Of a stretch of 64,000 bases of DNA, positions 61,220 through 64,000 are shown one piece after another (position 1 is the stretch's first letter; every line of letters begins with the position of its first letter). The stretch spans positions 33,983,006 through 34,047,005 of the forward strand of contig OZ026603.1 in assembly GCA_964020085.1 (NCBI GenBank), given 5' to 3'. Under the pieces are notes generated by a model. That model was not told where the DNA came from. It saw only the letters and a list, made by a program, of their open reading frames with translations, and made no database searches. Source of the stretch: Micromussa lordhowensis (Eukaryota; Cnidaria; Anthozoa; Scleractinia; Lobophylliidae). Position numbers and translations under genes: made by a program.

Positions 61220-61425
61220 TTGCTGCAAACCGCGCCTCTTAAAGTGCCCGTGAAGCCGAGCTATGTCAAATTTGCCAAGGGGACCCCAGCGCGCGTTTTC
61301 TGAAATTCTGCAAAGTTGGGACCAGGGGAAACTACTGCAAAAAGAAGGCCAGAAAAAACACCCTGGCGCCAATGCCATCATGTCCTAACTAGGATTTCCT
61401 TGAAGTGCCAACCTAGCAAAACATT
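61220..61425 (+). repeat. Length-variant monomer, 206 bp (-1 in C run)
   Basis: GGGGACCCCAGC at 61279-61290 lacks one C, the same change as at 51345. The monomer before it ends in a GCAGAACATT box and the one after in CTAGGATTTCC with GCAAAACATT at both places. A shared origin is plausible, but a recurrent loss in a C run cannot be excluded. Confidence 0.86.
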
Positions 61426-62667
61426 TTGCTGCAAACCGCGCCTCTTAAAGTGCCCGTGAAGCCGAGCTATGTCAAATTTGCCAAGGGGACCCCCAGCGCG
61501 CGTTTTCTGAAATTCTGCAAAGTTGGGACCAGGGGAAACTACTGCAAAAAGAAGGCCAGAAAAAACACCCTGGCGCCAATGCCATCATGTCCTAACTAGG
61601 ATTTGCTTAAAGTGCCAACCTAGGAGAACATTTTGCTGCAAACCGCGCCTCTTAAAGTGCCCGTGAAGCCGAGCTATGTCAAATTTGCCAAGGGGACCCC
61701 CAGCGCGCGTTTTCTGAAATTCTGCAAAGTTGGGACCAGGGGAAACTACTGCAAAAAGAAGGCCAGAAAAAACACACTGGCGCCAATGCCATCATGCCCT
61801 AACTAGGATTTCCTTGAAGTGCCAACCTAGCAGAACATTTTGCTGCAAACCGCGCCTCTTAAAGTGCCCGTGAAGCCGAGCTATGTTAAATTTGCCAAGG
61901 GGACCCCCAGCGCGCGTTTTCTGAAATTCTGCAAAGTTGGGACCAGGGGAAACTACTGCAAAAAGAAGGCCAGTAAAAACACCCTGGCGCCAATGCTATC
62001 ATGTCCTAACTAAGATTTTCTTGAAGTGCCAACCTAGCAGAACATTTTGCTGCAAACCGCGCCTCTTAAAGTGCCCGTGAAGCCGAGCTATGTCAAATTT
62101 GCCAAGGGGACCCCCAGCGCGCGTTTTCTGAAATTCTGCAAAGTTGGGACCAGGGGAAACTACTGCAAAAAGAAGGCCAGAAAAAACACCCTGGCGCCAA
62201 TGCCATCATGTCCTAACTAGGATTTCCTTAAAGTGCCAACCTAGCAAAACATTTTGCTGCAAACTGCGCGTCTTAAAGTGCCCGTGAAGCCGAGCTATGT
62301 CAAATTTGCCAAGGGGACCCCCAGCGCGCGTTTTCTGAAATTCTGCAAAGTTGGGACCAGAGGAAACTACTGCAAAAAGAAGGCCAGAAAGAACACCCTG
62401 GCGCCAATGATATCATGTCCTAACTGCAACTTCCTTGAAAAACCAACCTAGCAGAACATTTTGCTGGAAACCGCGCCTCTTAAAGTGCTCGTGAAGCCGA
62501 GCTATGTCAAATTTGCCAAGGGGACCCCCAGCGCGCGTTTTCTGAAATTCTGCAAAGTTGGGACCAGGGGAAACTACTGCAAATAGAAGGCCAGAAAAAA
62601 CACCCTGGCGCCAATGCCATCATGTCCTAACTAGGATTTCCTTGAAGTGCCAACCTAGCAGAACATT

Positions 62668-63909
62668 TTGCTGCAAACCGCGCCTCTTAAAGTGCCCGTG
62701 AAGCCGAGCTATGTCAAATTTGCCAAGGGGACCCCCAGCGCGCGTTTTCTGAAATTCTGCAAAGTTGGGACCAGGGGAAACTACTGCAAAAAGAAGGCCA
62801 GAAAAAACACCCTGGCGCCAATGCCATCATGTCCTAACTATAATTTCGTTGAAGCTCCAACCTAGCAGAACATTTTGCTGCAAACCGCGCCTCTTAAAGT
62901 GCCCGTGAAGCCGAGCTATGTCAAATTTGCCAAGGGGACCCCCAGCGCGCGTTTTCTGAAATTCTGCAAAGTTGGGACCAGGGGAAACTACTGCAAATAG
63001 AAGGCCAAAAAAAACACCCTGGCGCCAATGCCATCATGTGCTAACTAAAATTTCCTTGAAGTGCCAACCTAGCAGAACATTTTGCTGCAAACCGCGCCTC
63101 TTAAAGTGCCCGTGAAGCCGAGCTATGTCAAATTTGCCAAGGGGACCCCCAGCGCGCGTTTTCCGAAATTCTGCAAAGTTGGGACCAGGGGAAACTACTG
63201 CAAAAAGAAGGCCAGAAAAAACACCCTGGCGCCAATGCCATCATGTCCTAACTACCATCTCCTTAAAGTGCCCACCTAGCAGAACATTTTGCTGCAAACC
63301 GCGCCTCTTAAAGTGCCCGTGAAGCCGAGCTATGTCAAATTTGCCAAGGGGACCCCCAGCGCGCGTTTTCTGAAATTCTGCAAAGTTGGGACCAGGGGAA
63401 ACTACTGCAAAAAGAAGGCCAGAAAAAACACCCTGGCGCCAATGCCATCATGTCCTAACTATAATTTCGTTGAAGCTCCAACCTAGCAGAACATTTTGCT
63501 GCAAACCGCGCCTCTTAAAGTGCCCGTGAAGCCGAGCTATGTCAAATTTGCCAAGGGGACCCCCAGCGCGCGTTTTCTGAAATTCTGCAAAGTTGGGACC
63601 AGGGAAAACTACTGCAAATAGAAGGCCAAAAAAAACACCCTGGCGCCAATGCCATCATGTGCTAACTAAAATTTCCTTGAAGTGCCAACCTAGCAGAACA
63701 TTTTGCTGCAAACCGCGCCTCTTAAAGTGCCCGTGAAGCCGAGCTATGTCAAATTTGCCAAGGGGACCCCCAGCGCGCGTTTTCCGAAATTCTGCAAAGT
63801 TGGGACCAGGGGAAACTACTGCAAAAAGAAGGCCAGAAAAAACACCCTGGCGCCAATGCCATCATGTCCTAACTACCATCTCCTTAAAGTGCCCACCTAG
63901 CAGAACATT
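62668..63909 (+). repeat. Young 3-mer duplication (621 bp)
   Basis: The monomers at 62668-63288 repeat at 63289-63909. In both copies the first box is CTATAATTTCGTTGAAGCTCC, the second monomer carries AAATAGAAGGCC and a CATGTGCTAAC box, and the third carries GCGCGTTTTCCGAAATT and CTACCATCTCCTTAAAG with GTGCCCACC. By eye the only difference is ACCAGGGGAAAC near 62979 against ACCAGGGAAAAC near 63600. A third copy may continue past the right edge, because the partial unit from 63910 is still ordinary core sequence. Confidence 0.85.
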
Positions 63910-64000
63910 TTGCTGCAAACCGCGCCTCTTAAAGTGCCCGTGAAGCCGAGCTATGTCAAATTTGCCAAGGGGACCCCCAGCGCGCGTTTTCTGAAATTCT

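Larger units (their letters stand above)
1..64000 (+). repeat. Satellite DNA array, 207-bp monomer, about 309 tandem copies
   Basis: The same 207-bp unit repeats head to tail with no interruption and no inverted copy. Unit position 1 is taken as the first T of TTGCTGCAAA. Unit starts occur at 161 and then every 207 bp, apart from eight small indels, to the last start at 63910. That is 308 full monomers plus a 160-bp and a 91-bp partial unit at the edges. By hand count the majority unit has 104 G+C of 207 and eight CpGs. Copies differ mostly by single substitutions concentrated in unit positions 160-206. No unique sequence, transposon remnant, RNA gene or credible CDS was found. Large homogeneous arrays of this kind are typical of eukaryotic centromeric or heterochromatic satellites. 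The chromosomal location and species are inference and cannot be settled here. Confidence 0.98.
53900..64000 (+). repeat. Higher-order repeat, 17-mer (about 3519 bp), nearly three copies
   Basis: Markers return at 3519 or 3520 bp. CTGGCGCGACTGCC is at 53911 and 57431. ACCAGAGGAAAC is at 54077, 57597 and 61116. GCACAAAAAAGG is at 54507 and 58026. GGACCTCCAG is near 54658 and 58177. TATGTTAAATT is at 55052 and 58571. CCCTCACGCC is near 55152 and 58671. AAACTGCGCGTCTT is near 55431 and 58950. A third copy starts near 60940 but becomes one monomer short after 61.2 kb: GGATTTGCTTAAAG, TATGTTAAATT (61882) and GATATC (62409) then lie 3311 bp from copy two, which is 16 monomers less the 1-bp deletion near 61285. 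Copy two has an extra GATATC monomer near 60340, 1242 bp after the one at 59098. Confidence 0.83.

Noticed and set aside
1562..61381. Minus-strand open frames of 63-87 codons, for example 38197-38460
   Set aside because: They occur only when particular box variants remove reverse stops, span monomer junctions and overlap the plus frames. They follow the periodicity of the repeat and show no independent coding signal.
2852..63943. Dozens of plus-strand open frames of about 64-79 codons, for example 25207-25404
   Set aside because: They are the same repeat frame seen wherever the box stop at unit 172-174 is lost. Most have TTG or GTG and no ATG at the start, many sister monomers carry TAG at unit 124-126, and length changes break the frame. 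No recognised domain.
1..64000. CRISPR array
   Set aside because: The period is 207 bp and the whole unit repeats, with no short conserved repeat alternating with unique spacers, and no cas genes.
1..64000. Tandem 5S rRNA, tRNA or snRNA gene cluster
   Set aside because: No recognisable 5S internal control region, no tRNA B-box-like GGTTCGA and no RNA polymerase III T-run terminator in the majority monomer (the longest T run is four).
1..64000. CENP-B box
   Set aside because: The majority unit has no TTCG followed at the right distance by CGGG. TTCG appears only in scattered variants such as CTAGAATTTCGTTG and TGTTCGTGAAG, without the rest of the motif.
1..64000. Bacterial or phage origin
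   Set aside because: No gene, operon or replication feature is present, and 64 kb of a single 207-bp tandem repeat has no parallel that I know of in bacteria.

Overview
The whole 64 kb is one uninterrupted head-to-tail satellite DNA array with a 207-bp monomer, all in one orientation. Counting monomer starts (phase reference: the first T of TTGCTGCAAA, first seen at 161) gives a 160-bp partial unit at the left edge, 308 complete monomers, and a 91-bp partial unit from 63910 to the right edge. I see no unique sequence, no transposon, no RNA gene and no credible protein-coding gene. Both array ends lie outside the window. Such an array is typical of a eukaryotic centromeric, pericentromeric or other heterochromatic block resolved by long reads. 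The species cannot be named from the sequence, and I do not recognise the monomer family.

Monomer anatomy (unit position 1 = first T of TTGCTGCAAA). The majority monomer is about 50% GC by hand count (104/207) and has eight CpGs. It divides into a highly uniform core (about unit positions 1-160) and a short hypervariable box (about 160-206) where most diagnostic differences fall, chiefly at 174-175, 184 and 200-201. Inside the core, position 124 (AAG/TAG/CAG) and positions 133-138 (CCAGAAAAAAC, CCACAAAAAAC, CCAAAAAAAAC, CCAGAAAGAAC) are the main polymorphic sites. Only eight monomers change length, for a net loss of 7 bp over 64 kb.

Higher-order layout, from diagnostic variants. 0-2.8 kb: 8-mer (1656 bp). 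2.8-5.06 kb: mixed monomers. 5.06-8.37 kb: near-identical 8-mer duplication. 8.4-15.4 kb: mosaic with 7-mer (1449 bp), 6-mer (1242 bp) and 20-mer (4140 bp) relationships. 15.4-20.4 kb: mixed. 20.4-23.7 kb: 8-mer duplication. 23.7-27.2 kb: mixed, with the GATATC subfamily. 27.2-29.7 kb: 6-mer duplication. 29.7-43.6 kb: a distinct subfamily mix with 6-mer and 12/13-mer repeats. 43.6-47.5 kb: variants collinear with 7-15 kb. 47.56-50.87 kb: 8-mer duplication. 51.4-52.5 kb: 3-mer. 53.9-64 kb: 17-mer (about 3519 bp), with a young 3-mer (621 bp) at the extreme right.

The most interesting result is at large scale. Rare markers between about 7.5 and 25 kb recur in the same order between about 45 and 55.6 kb, at offsets that step down from 182 to about 150 monomers. 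This suggests an old duplication of tens of kilobases, later edited by gain and loss of whole monomers, with the unlike 27-43.6 kb segment in between. One monomer at 45.4-45.6 kb looks like a direct recombinant of two monomers near 7.8-8.2 kb. Because 207 is divisible by 3, short open frames of about 57-65 codons recur throughout. They mostly lack ATG, carry fixed in-frame stops and are most likely by-products of the repeat.
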